The notes under the pieces are model-generated. The model did no database searches. It saw only the letters and a program-made list of their open reading frames with translations, and was not told the DNA's origin. Shown here piece by piece: positions 28,104 through 36,986 of a stretch of 44,971 nt of DNA (position 1 is its first letter; the number at the start of each line of letters is the position of its first letter). The DNA lies in contig JALSLU010000118.1 of NCBI GenBank assembly GCA_026988125.1, positions 1-44,971 on the forward strand, read 5' to 3'. Made by a program: the position numbers and the translations under genes. The stretch comes from Sulfurospirillum sp. (GTDB lineage: Bacteria > Campylobacterota > Campylobacteria > Campylobacterales > Sulfurospirillaceae).

Positions 28104-29410
28104 GTATAGATAGTATATTGTTGCTAGTTAGTATAGTAGGAGCCATTGGAGTTAGTAGTGCTGTTGTAATATGGCAGATAAAATCTCTATATGTAGCTCA
28201 AAGAGAGTTTTTGTTTGAAAAGATTAATGAGATAGAAAAGACTCTTATGGATAGCTCAAAAGATACAGCCCAAAAGGTTGAGAAAAATAGTGAGCTGTTT
28301 GCTAGGATTTTAGAATCTAATGAAGTGCTAAAATCAAACTTACAAAAATCACTCTTCGATATGAGCAAAGAGATTGAAAAAACTCTTGTACAAAGCTCAA
28401 AAGATACAGCTTTGAAAGTCGAGAAAAACAGTGAATTGTTTGCTAAGATTTTAGAATCTAACGAGATTTTAAAAGCTAGTGTCCAAAAGTCCTTATTTGA
28501 GATGAGTACGCAGATAAGCAAAAAGAGCTCACAAGATATAGAAAAACTTACTCAGAAGGTTGAAGAGAAGTTAGCAAAGATAAATGAAAAGGTTGAAGAG
28601 AGGCTCTCAAAGGGTTTTGAAGATATAGACAAGACATTTAAAGACATCATAGTAGGAATTGCCAAAATTGGCGAAGCTCAAAAGAAGATTGAGTCTCTTA
28701 GTAGCGAGGTTACATCTTTGCAAGGTGTTTTGACGGATAAAAAGACAAGAGGAATCTTTGGTGAGGTTCAGCTAAATAGTATCTTAAGCTCAATTTTTGG
28801 AGAAAAAAGAGATCTTTATGACCTCCAATACACTTTTGAGGGCGGAGTCATAGCCGATGCAGTTATAAAAGCACCTAAGCCTTTGGGATTGGTTGCTATT
28901 GATGCGAAGTTTCCTTTGGAGAACTTTACTAAAATGACTCAAGATAGCTCCTTTGCAAGTGAATTTAAACAAAATATAAAAAAACATATAAACGACATAA
29001 GCTCAAAATATATCATCAAAGGGACAACAGCGGATATGGCAATCTTGTTTTTGCCAGCTGAGGCTATATTTGCCGAGATTAATGCCTATCATGAAGATTT
29101 GATTGAGTATGGAAGAAAAAGAGGGGTTTGGATAGCCTCTCCAACAACTCTTATGGCACTTCTAACAACTATAACCGCCATTGTGCGAGATATAAAGACT
29201 CAAGAGCAAGCCAAGAAAATCCAAGAGGAGTTAAGAAAGCTCTCTAACAATTTTAGGTTATACAAAAAAAGATGGGATAATCTCTCAAAGCATATAGATA
29301 CAGTCCATAAAGATGTAAAAGAGATAAACATTTCAACCCAAAAGATAACAAGCGAGTTTGAGAAGATTGAGAGGGTTGATTTTGAAGATGATAAGGCCTT
29401 GTTAGAGTAG
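28100..29410 (+). CDS. rmuC: DNA recombination protein RmuC
   Basis: N-terminal TM, coiled coil, core RGIFGEVQLNSILSSIFGEKRDLYDLQYTF, VAIDAKFPLENF, ASPTTLMALLTTI. Confidence 0.93.
   Translation: MSIDSILLLVSIVGAIGVSSAVVIWQIKSLYVAQREFLFEKINEIEKTLMDSSKDTAQKVEKNSELFARILESNEVLKSNLQKSLFDMSKEIEKTLVQSSKDTALKVEKNSELFAKILESNEILKASVQKSLFEMSTQISKKSSQDIEKLTQKVEEKLAKINEKVEERLSKGFEDIDKTFKDIIVGIAKIGEAQKKIESLSSEVTSLQGVLTDKKTRGIFGEVQLNSILSSIFGEKRDLYDLQYTFEGGVIADAVIKAPKPLGLVAIDAKFPLENFTKMTQDSSFASEFKQNIKKHINDISSKYIIKGTTADMAILFLPAEAIFAEINAYHEDLIEYGRKRGVWIASPTTLMALLTTITAIVRDIKTQEQAKKIQEELRKLSNNFRLYKKRWDNLSKHIDTVHKDVKEINISTQKITSEFEKIERVDFEDDKALLE
28229..28507 (+). repeat. Tandem duplication of ~47-aa (141-nt) unit in RmuC coiled coil
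   Basis: EIEKTLMDSSKDTAQKVEKNSELFARILESNEVLKSNLQKSLFDMSK followed by EIEKTLVQSSKDTALKVEKNSELFAKILESNEILKASVQKSLFEMS. Confidence 0.9.
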
Positions 29411-31183
29411 ATGAGAGAGTTTTTAAGCAGGTACTTTGGTTACAAAGAGTTTAGAGAGTTTCAAAAGGAGACCATAGAGGCGATCTTAAGGGGTGAGGAT
29501 ACATTCTTGATTTTGCCCACAGGCGGGGGGAAATCTCTTTGCTATCAACTCCCAGCACTTCTAAAGGAGGGGGTGTGCGTGGTTGTATCTCCTTTGATTG
29601 CACTTATGCAAGATCAGGTAAAGGCGTTGGTCGATAGGGGTATAAGTGCTGTTATGCTCTCTAGTGCTTCCAAGAATGAACAAAGCATTTATGAGAGTCT
29701 ATACAAAGAGGAGATTAAGCTTCTTTATGTTGCTCCTGAGAGATTTAGGTCGCAAAGATTTTTAGAGCTACTTGAGTCCATAAATGTCTCTTTTTTTGTT
29801 GTAGATGAAGCACACTGCGTTAGTGAGTGGGGGCATGAGTTTAGAGAAGATTATAGAAAGTTAGGACTCTTAAAACAAAAATTTCCTAACACTCCCATCT
29901 CAGCTTTTACGGCAACTGCTACACCCAAAGTTGCACAAGATATACAAAAGGCGCTAAATTTAACAAATCCGTTTGTACTAAAAGGGACTATCTTTAGAGA
30001 TAATTTGCTTTTAAATGTAAAAAGAAGAGTCTCTAAGGGGTATGAGCAGATTTTACACTTTTTGGAAAAATATAGGGGAGACAGTGGCATAATCTATACT
30101 TTTTCAAGAAATGAGAGCCAAAGAGTGGCAGATTTTTTAAACAAAAAGGGCTATTTGGCACTTTGTTACCATGCGGGGCTTTCAAATGAGCTAAGAAGTC
30201 AAACCTACAAAAAGTTTATAAATGATGAGGTCGATATAGTTGTAGCTACTATAGCCTTTGGCATGGGCATAGATAAGAGCAATATACGATTTGTCATACA
30301 CACCTCATTGCCAAAGAGTTTAGAGGGGTATTATCAAGAAGTAGGAAGAGCAGGAAGAGATGGACTCTTTAGCGAAGCGCTATTGCTCTTTAATAGCTCA
30401 GATGAAATCTCTAAAAGGGAGTTTGTAAAGCAGATTGACAATGAGGTATATAGAAGTGTTGCTTATAAAAAGTTAGATACGATGTATAGCTTTGCGATTA
30501 GCTCAAAGTGTAGGCATCAATTTATCGCTGAGTATTTTGGAGACAATATAAAAAGATGCGAGAGTCATTGTGATAACTGCACAAAAGATGAAGTAAAAAA
30601 GATAGACATAACTAGAGCATCTCTTATGGTTCTCTCAGCCATCTACAGAAGCGAGCAGAGGTTTGGGCAGAGCTACATTATAGATCTCTTAAGAGGCTCA
30701 AAAAGTGAAAAAATAAGACAAAATAGACATGAAAAACTTTCAGTTTATGGGATTGCTAAGGAGTTTAGTAAAAAAGAGTTAGAGGCTGTGATTGAGAGGC
30801 TATTTGATTTGGGTGCAATTGTTAGGGGTGAGTATAAGAATCTTTTGCTAACTCAAGTTGGAGCCGATATTTTGAAAAAAAGAGAGAAGATTGAGATAGA
30901 TGAAGACAGATACAGTGCTATGAAAAAAATCTCTATCAAAGAGAGTATAAAAGAAGTTGATGTTAAAATACACCCAGAGTTAAAAAGACTTAGAAAAGAG
31001 ATAGCTGATGAGGAGCAGATTCCTGCTTATATTGTATTTAGCGATAAAACTTTGAGTGAGTTTAGCAGACTTTTACCAAAAACAAAAGAGGAGTTTTTGG
31101 CAGTAAATGGTGTGGGTGAAGTTAAACTCAAGAGGTATGGTGATAGATTTATAGAAGTTATAAAGGGTTTAAAAGATGTATGA
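29411..31183 (+). CDS. recQ: ATP-dependent DNA helicase RecQ
   Basis: FREFQKETIEAILRGEDTFLILPTGGGKSLCYQLPAL, VDEAHCVSEWGHEFR, Zn-binding CRHQFIAEYFGD...C..HCDNC, C-terminal HRDC-like domain. Confidence 0.95.
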   Translation: MREFLSRYFGYKEFREFQKETIEAILRGEDTFLILPTGGGKSLCYQLPALLKEGVCVVVSPLIALMQDQVKALVDRGISAVMLSSASKNEQSIYESLYKEEIKLLYVAPERFRSQRFLELLESINVSFFVVDEAHCVSEWGHEFREDYRKLGLLKQKFPNTPISAFTATATPKVAQDIQKALNLTNPFVLKGTIFRDNLLLNVKRRVSKGYEQILHFLEKYRGDSGIIYTFSRNESQRVADFLNKKGYLALCYHAGLSNELRSQTYKKFINDEVDIVVATIAFGMGIDKSNIRFVIHTSLPKSLEGYYQEVGRAGRDGLFSEALLLFNSSDEISKREFVKQIDNEVYRSVAYKKLDTMYSFAISSKCRHQFIAEYFGDNIKRCESHCDNCTKDEVKKIDITRASLMVLSAIYRSEQRFGQSYIIDLLRGSKSEKIRQNRHEKLSVYGIAKEFSKKELEAVIERLFDLGAIVRGEYKNLLLTQVGADILKKREKIEIDEDRYSAMKKISIKESIKEVDVKIHPELKRLRKEIADEEQIPAYIVFSDKTLSEFSRLLPKTKEEFLAVNGVGEVKLKRYGDRFIEVIKGLKDV

Positions 31184-32330
31184 AAAACTTGACTATTCTA
31201 AATTAAAATTAGGCATTATAGGTGGTGGACAGTTAGGCAAGATTATGTCTCAGATGGCAAAGAAGATGGGTTTTTATGTAACCATATTAGATCCAACTTC
31301 AAACTCTCCAGCAGCTCAGGTATCAGATAGACAGATAGTTGGTAGTTTTTTTGATAAGCAAAAGATAGAGGAGCTTGTAAGAAGTAGTGATGTTACAACT
31401 TTTGAGCTTGAAAACATTGACACTGAGATTTTAAAAGAGCTTGAAGATAGCGGATACATAATCCACCCATCCCCTTATGTTTTAGAAAAGATTCAAAACA
31501 AGTATGAGCAAAAAAAATTACTAGATAAGATGGGGATAAGAGTTCCAAAGTATAAAGAGGTAAAATCAACCAAGGATTTGAGTGCTTTTGGGTTTCCTGT
31601 GGTACAAAAGGCAAAAAGAGGCGGGTATGATGGAAGAGGGGTTGTTGTTTTAAAATCTTTAGAAGATGTAGAGTCTATGGCTATAAAGAGTGAAAGTTTT
31701 ATAGAGGAGATGGTTGAGATTGATAAAGAGTTAGCAGTAATTGTAGCTAGAAATTCTCAAGGAGAGACAAGGAGCTACCCTGTAGTTGAGATGCTTTTTG
31801 ATGAGAGGGTGAACATTTGTGATAGTGTAGTAGTTCCAGCTTTTATTGAAAAGGATGTGGAGCAGACTGCTTTGGAGGTCTCAAAAAGAGCGGTTGAGGC
31901 ATTTGAGGGTGTTGGGATTTTTGCAGTTGAGCTTTTTTTGAGTAAAGATGGAGAGATTTTAGTTAACGAGATAGCTCCAAGACCACACAACTCCGGTCAT
32001 CTAACAGTTGAAGCATGTGCTACTTCACAGTTTGAGCAAGTCATAAGAGCAGTTACAAATCTGCCACTTGGCTCAACTAGACTCATAACTCCAGCAGTGA
32101 TGATAAACATTCTTGGAGAGGAGGGCTATGAGGGTGAGCCAATCTTGGAGGGTTTAAAAGAGACTTTAGCAATAGAGGAGCTATCGTTTCATTTTTATGG
32201 AAAAGATAAGACCAAACCATTTAGAAAGATGGGACATATGACAATCTTAGACGAGAGCGTAAAAAATGCTCTAAAAAAAGCAGAACAAGCTAGTAAAACA
32301 CTAAAAGTAAAAGGGAGTAAAAAGATATGA
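31176..32330 (+). CDS. purK: N5-carboxyaminoimidazole ribonucleotide synthase PurK
   Basis: [25 protein letters not shown]-grasp core, [25 protein letters not shown]. Confidence 0.95.
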   Translation: MYEKLDYSKLKLGIIGGGQLGKIMSQMAKKMGFYVTILDPTSNSPAAQVSDRQIVGSFFDKQKIEELVRSSDVTTFELENIDTEILKELEDSGYIIHPSPYVLEKIQNKYEQKKLLDKMGIRVPKYKEVKSTKDLSAFGFPVVQKAKRGGYDGRGVVVLKSLEDVESMAIKSESFIEEMVEIDKELAVIVARNSQGETRSYPVVEMLFDERVNICDSVVVPAFIEKDVEQTALEVSKRAVEAFEGVGIFAVELFLSKDGEILVNEIAPRPHNSGHLTVEACATSQFEQVIRAVTNLPLGSTRLITPAVMINILGEEGYEGEPILEGLKETLAIEELSFHFYGKDKTKPFRKMGHMTILDESVKNALKKAEQASKTLKVKGSKKI

Positions 32331-32845
32331 GTAAAGTTTTAGTAGGGATAATTATGGGAAGCGATTCAGACCTGCCTGTTATGAGAGATGCCATAGAGAT
32401 GTGTGAGCAGTTTGGCGTAGAGTGCGAGGTAGATATAGTCTCGGCTCACAGAACTCCTCAAAAGTTGGTAGAGTATGCAAAAAGTGCAGAAAAAAGAGGT
32501 CTAAAAGTCATAATCGCCGGAGCTGGAGGAGCGGCACACCTTCCGGGCATGGTGGCTTCTATGACTCCACTTCCAGTCATTGGGGTACCGGTTAAAACAA
32601 AATCACTAGATGGACTAGACTCACTACTCTCAATCGTGCAGATGCCCGGAGGCGTGCCTGTTGCAACTGTAGCCATAAATGGAGCTAAAAATGCAGGCAT
32701 ACTCGCTTGTCAAATAGTAGGCTCAAGTGATAAAAAGCTAAGAGATAGAATCAGTAGCTATAAAAACTCAATGCAAGAAGAGGTAGAGAAGAAGTCTAAA
32801 AAACTTGGCGAGTTAAAATATAAGAGCTACTTGGAGCAGATGTAG
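32327..32845 (+). CDS. purE: N5-CAIR mutase PurE
   Basis: [53 protein letters not shown]. Confidence 0.96.
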   Translation: MSKVLVGIIMGSDSDLPVMRDAIEMCEQFGVECEVDIVSAHRTPQKLVEYAKSAEKRGLKVIIAGAGGAAHLPGMVASMTPLPVIGVPVKTKSLDGLDSLLSIVQMPGGVPVATVAINGAKNAGILACQIVGSSDKKLRDRISSYKNSMQEEVEKKSKKLGELKYKSYLEQM

Positions 32846-33661
32846 CTAATCAATACTCTCAAACAGCTCAGGTCTATACTCAAAGTGCATGGTATCGTAG
32901 TGGTACCATCTGCCTCCCCATATAAATCCATACTTTTCAAAGATTTCTACAATTTTCAAAGGTAGTTTGTTTTTGTATCTGTATGTTTTATCCCACTTCC
33001 AGTAGCTTGAGTTTGCAACATTTAGATCAATCGCTATAGCAAAACTGTGGGTGCTTAATCTTTCGGTGTCTTTTATGTAACGGTAGTAAAATGCTCCTCC
33101 TATTGGGCTTAAAAACTTTTTATACTCACTAGGTAGAGTTTTAAGTTCATCTATAACTTTCTGAAGCTGTTTTAAGGCATTTTGTCTTTTGTTGAAGTAT
33201 ATGGTTGAGCCATCTAGCCAAGTTAGTTTTGTTAGATTTTTTTCAATTTCTGCTTTATTTTTACCATATAGTTTTTTAAATAGTTTTTCATTTCTAAACC
33301 TTCCTGAATCATCATTTTTTGTAGGAGGCGTTATCTTGATAGATGGTTTGTATGCAATGCTAAGCATATCTTTTGGGGTTGGGTTTTTTAATTTTTCTTT
33401 AAAAGTTCTCTCTTTAGAGTCACTATAAGTTAGTGTGGAGTTGTCTTCAAAGATTAGCTTATTATCTTTTAGAGCTACTATAGATGGATAAGCTCTAACA
33501 AAGCTATTTTGTTTTGAGGTCTTTATTTTAAACATCACAGTAATATTTTTTTGATTTTGGTAATTTTTTGGGGCCAATATTTTAAACTCTTTTGCGTGTA
33601 GAATGAAGCTTTTCACTAGCAAAAAAAGAGCGAGTGGGAGTAGGTTATATCTCTTTGGCAT
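32846..33661 (-). CDS. M15 family D-alanyl-D-alanine carboxypeptidase-like protein
   Basis: TERLSTHSFAIAIDLNVANSSYW and WGGRWYHYDTMHFEYRPEL. Confidence 0.85.
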   Translation of the reverse strand: MPKRYNLLPLALFLLVKSFILHAKEFKILAPKNYQNQKNITVMFKIKTSKQNSFVRAYPSIVALKDNKLIFEDNSTLTYSDSKERTFKEKLKNPTPKDMLSIAYKPSIKITPPTKNDDSGRFRNEKLFKKLYGKNKAEIEKNLTKLTWLDGSTIYFNKRQNALKQLQKVIDELKTLPSEYKKFLSPIGGAFYYRYIKDTERLSTHSFAIAIDLNVANSSYWKWDKTYRYKNKLPLKIVEIFEKYGFIWGGRWYHYDTMHFEYRPELFESID

Positions 33662-33732
33662 GTGTCTCTCCTTTTTGATTTGAGAGTTGAATCTAAATTA
33701 TATCCTAAAAAGCCTTTGTGGTATAATGTTAA

Positions 33733-35058
33733 ATGCAAAATTTAAAAAAAATTAGAGAAATTTTAAAAATCAACAATCTTTTACTAACTGGCGGGGCTGG
33801 TGTTGGCAAGAGTTATCTAACTTCAAAACTCATTGAAGAGTTAAGAAAAGAGCAAAAACAGGTTGTTGTTCTTGGAAGTACAGGAGTTAGTGCTGTAAAT
33901 GTAGGCGGTCACACAATCCATAGCTTTTTTTGCTTTGGTATAGCAAATGATTTAGCCCAAATGAAAAAAAATGATAGGTACACAAAACAAAGAGTAAAAG
34001 AGCTAAATAAGATTTTACAAAAAGCAGACCTACTCATCATAGATGAGATAAGCATGGTTAGTCCAAATTTGATGGAGATGATACAATACAGACTTCAAAA
34101 TGGCGGATTTGAAGGTAGCGTTATGTTTGTAGGCGACTTTTATCAACTACCACCAATTAAGCAAAAAAAAGAGATAAATTCACTATTTGATTACGGAGAG
34201 TTTGCTTTTGAAAGTCCATCTTGGGACTATTTTGAGCCATATATTGTGGAGCTTACTAAAACTAAAAGAACAACTGATGAGGAGTTTTTTGAGGTTTTAA
34301 ATAGCATAAGAGTAGGAGATATAAATCAAAAAATAATAGATTATTTAGAAGCTTTAAGAAAGAACCTACATGTAATAGAGCAAAACCCCACCATACTATA
34401 TGGTACAAATAAAAAAGCAGACACAACAAACTCAAAAAAATTATCAGAGTTAGGAGCTGATCCTGTAGTTTTAAAAGCAAAAGAGAAGTTGCTTGTAGAG
34501 TCTTTACATGTAAAGAGAATTGAGAGTTGGAAGAGAAATTTGCCAGTTTCGAGTGAGCTAGTTTTGAAAGTTGGGGCTAGTGTTCTTTTTTGTACCAATA
34601 AATGGGGAAGTTACTACAATGGCGAGAGAGGAGAAGTGTTTAGCATAGATGAGGATGAGGTAGTAGTCAAAAAAAGTGACGGCTGTTGTGTTAGAGTCAA
34701 GAGAGTAGAGTTTACTCTAAGCGAGAGTATGGTTTTAAATGGCGAGATAGAAGAGATTCCTTTAGTAACTATAGAGCAATTCCCTTTGAAGTTGGCATAT
34801 GCTATTACTATACATAAATCTCAAGGAATGAGCATAGATTCTTTGGTTTGCAACATTGATAATATCTTTGAAAAATCACAATTTTATGTAGCAATCAGTA
34901 GGGCAAAAGATCCTAAAAATCTACTTCTTGAATATAGTTATCAAAACTTTTCAAACCATTTAAAAAGGTGTGTTTTGGTCTCTTATAGAGTAAGAGAGTT
35001 TTATGAAAGAGCAAAGATAGATAGAATTGAAGAGAGTAAAGATTTATTTCAAATTTGA
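33733..35058 (+). CDS. Pif1/RecD-like AAA helicase
   Basis: LLTGGAGVGKSYLTSKL (Walker A), LLIIDEISMVSPNLMEMI (Walker B), YAITIHKSQGMSIDSLVCNI, FYVAISRAKD. Confidence 0.92.
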   Translation: MQNLKKIREILKINNLLLTGGAGVGKSYLTSKLIEELRKEQKQVVVLGSTGVSAVNVGGHTIHSFFCFGIANDLAQMKKNDRYTKQRVKELNKILQKADLLIIDEISMVSPNLMEMIQYRLQNGGFEGSVMFVGDFYQLPPIKQKKEINSLFDYGEFAFESPSWDYFEPYIVELTKTKRTTDEEFFEVLNSIRVGDINQKIIDYLEALRKNLHVIEQNPTILYGTNKKADTTNSKKLSELGADPVVLKAKEKLLVESLHVKRIESWKRNLPVSSELVLKVGASVLFCTNKWGSYYNGERGEVFSIDEDEVVVKKSDGCCVRVKRVEFTLSESMVLNGEIEEIPLVTIEQFPLKLAYAITIHKSQGMSIDSLVCNIDNIFEKSQFYVAISRAKDPKNLLLEYSYQNFSNHLKRCVLVSYRVREFYERAKIDRIEESKDLFQI

Positions 35059-35084
35059 CGATCTTGTTTTAAAGGAGAGAGATC

Positions 35085-35591
35085 ATGCAAGTAAATAATT
35101 CATTTTTAAAAGGTAGCTATGAGGGTATTAGTATAGGTGTAAAAAAAGAGCTTAAAGAGGGTGATAAACTTCGAGCTAGAGATATAACAGATGCTTATTT
35201 GGCTGGGTATCAGTTAAAGATTTCATTAGAATCTAAAGAGCAGATATCTTTGCAGGTTGAAACTTTTTCACTAAAGGATATAGGTTATGAAGGCAAGGCT
35301 ATAAAGGACTTGACTCAAAATGAGGCAAAAGAGTTGTTTGGCAAAGATGGTTTTTTTGGCATAGATAAAACTTCTGATAGGATTGCAGATTTTGTTTTAA
35401 AAGGAGCTAGGGATGATGTTAGTATGTTAAGAGCTGGAAGGGAAGGAATTTTGAGAGGTTTTGATGAGGCTGAGAAACTTTGGGGAGGCAAACTCCCTGA
35501 GATTAGTTATAAGACTATAGAAAAAGCTTTAGAGGCTGTAGATAAGAAATTGGCTTCTTTAGGGGTTAGTGTGGTGGATATAGATGCGTAA
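35085..35591 (+). CDS. Conserved hypothetical protein
   Basis: 168 aa, good SD (aaaggagag), no signal peptide; followed by a FliL-like gene with overlap. Confidence 0.6.
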   Translation: MQVNNSFLKGSYEGISIGVKKELKEGDKLRARDITDAYLAGYQLKISLESKEQISLQVETFSLKDIGYEGKAIKDLTQNEAKELFGKDGFFGIDKTSDRIADFVLKGARDDVSMLRAGREGILRGFDEAEKLWGGKLPEISYKTIEKALEAVDKKLASLGVSVVDIDA

Positions 35592-35979
35592 AGTTTTAAT
35601 TATTTTATGTCTAATTTTATCTTTTTTAGGTGCTGAAGAAACTTTGAGAGTTTCAGAATTTGATGTTACAGTTTTTTCAAAATTGAAAAATGATATGGTG
35701 AATGTTGAGGCCTCCTTAGTTTTTGAAGGGAGAGATGTTAAAGAGTATGACTTTAAGATCATAGATACTCTAAATGTTGTTATAGGAAGTTTCTATGCTG
35801 AAGATTTAGTGATGTCAAAGGGCAAAGAGGCGTTTAAAACTGCTTTAATGAATTATGCCAAAAACAAATACCAAATAGATATAGATAGTGTTTACATACT
35901 TAAATTAAATGTTCTAGAAACTCCCACAGCTGACATAATCATAAAGAGACTAGAAAAAGAGGGTTATATAAAACGCTAG
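35584..35979 (+). CDS. FliL-like secreted or anchored protein
   Basis: Signal segment MRKVLIILCLILSFLGA; IIDTLNVVIGSFYAEDLVMSKGKEAFKTALMNYAKNKYQIDIDSVYILKLNVL resembles the FliL C-terminal domain. Confidence 0.5.
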   Translation: MRKVLIILCLILSFLGAEETLRVSEFDVTVFSKLKNDMVNVEASLVFEGRDVKEYDFKIIDTLNVVIGSFYAEDLVMSKGKEAFKTALMNYAKNKYQIDIDSVYILKLNVLETPTADIIIKRLEKEGYIKR

Positions 35980-36362
35980 ATTTTTTCTCTATAAACCCCA
36001 ACCATAACCAATACCCAGCCTAGAATCATTAGTGTGCCTCCTATAGGAGTTATGGCTCCTAACCAAAGTATTTTGGTTAATGCTAGTATATAGAGTGAAA
36101 AAGAAAATATAATGGTTCCTGCAAAAACAGCCCAAAAACCTTTTGTAACTTTTGTTGAGTTTGGTATGAGTGTAGTTATAAAAGCTATAGCAAATAGTCC
36201 AAGCGTATTATAAAAAGAGTAGTTAACCCCTTTGTTATATATAATCTCTCCATAGGTGTCTAAGTATGGTTTTAAACCATGAGCTCCAAATGCTCCAATA
36301 GAAATACTTAGTGCCATCATAAAAGAGGCTATGATTAAAAATTGTTTTGTTGTTGATTGCAT
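35976..36362 (-). CDS. DUF423 family membrane protein
   Basis: IASFMMALSISIGAFGAHGLKPYL...YHxxxLFAIA-like layout; about 128 aa, 4 TM. Confidence 0.88.
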   Translation of the reverse strand: MQSTTKQFLIIASFMMALSISIGAFGAHGLKPYLDTYGEIIYNKGVNYSFYNTLGLFAIAFITTLIPNSTKVTKGFWAVFAGTIIFSFSLYILALTKILWLGAITPIGGTLMILGWVLVMVGVYREKI

Positions 36363-36371
36363 TTTAGTCCT

Positions 36372-36887
36372 TTATTGGGCGATTATATCATAGTAATTTG
36401 GAATTTTTGGTACAAATAGCTTTTCATCTAAAAAAAGGTTGGTTTGTTGGTTAAAAAATTTGATAACAACTTCATTTGCAAGTTTGTCTTCATAAAAAAT
36501 TTTTTCAATAGTTCCATTTTTCAACTCTATTTTATAGGTTATATCTTCGTAGATAGCTTCAAAAATATTATTTGAAATTTTTTTTGAATTTTTTAAAATC
36601 TCTGTTAAATTTGGGGTATGTTTTAAGTTTGTAATGATAGCTTGTTCTAGTTCAGGCTCTAAAATCACTACTCTATTTTTGTTGAAGTAGATTTTTTTTT
36701 CTACAGGTTTTTTATATATCCAAAGTGCTTTTGCATCACTTGTTGCCCAAAATTTTCCCTCATAAATAATTTTTGATTTTTCCTCATTTGTTATTGTTTG
36801 GATAAAATTACTACTTATTGTTTTGAAGTCAAAAACTGCACTAAAAGCGAGGTTAATTGTTAAGATAATAAAGATTATAGATTTCAT
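36372..36887 (-). CDS. lolA: Outer-membrane lipoprotein carrier protein LolA
   Basis: FKTISSNFIQTITNEEKSKIIYEGKFWATSDAKALWIYKKPVEKKIYFNKNRVVILEPELEQA. The ORF in the track starts at 36926; a signal peptide starts at internal Met 36887. Confidence 0.82.
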   Translation of the reverse strand: MKSIIFIILTINLAFSAVFDFKTISSNFIQTITNEEKSKIIYEGKFWATSDAKALWIYKKPVEKKIYFNKNRVVILEPELEQAIITNLKHTPNLTEILKNSKKISNNIFEAIYEDITYKIELKNGTIEKIFYEDKLANEVVIKFFNQQTNLFLDEKLFVPKIPNYYDIIAQ

Positions 36888-36986
36888 AATTTTCCTAAAA
36901 TAGTTTTGTATATATAGTTTTAGCAAATAAATAGTAAAAATATGATAAAATCTTGTCTAATATATTTATATAAAGGTAAAAGCTAC

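Noticed and set aside
28100-31183. rmuC-recQ adjacency as a possible defence or recombination island
   Set aside because: Flanked by housekeeping racemase and purK/purE genes, with no nuclease, toxin or mobile marker; looks like an ordinary operon.
33733-35058. Pif1/RecD-like helicase as part of an antiphage system
   Set aside because: No effector or sensor neighbours; adjacent genes are an M15 peptidase and an orphan/FliL-like pair.
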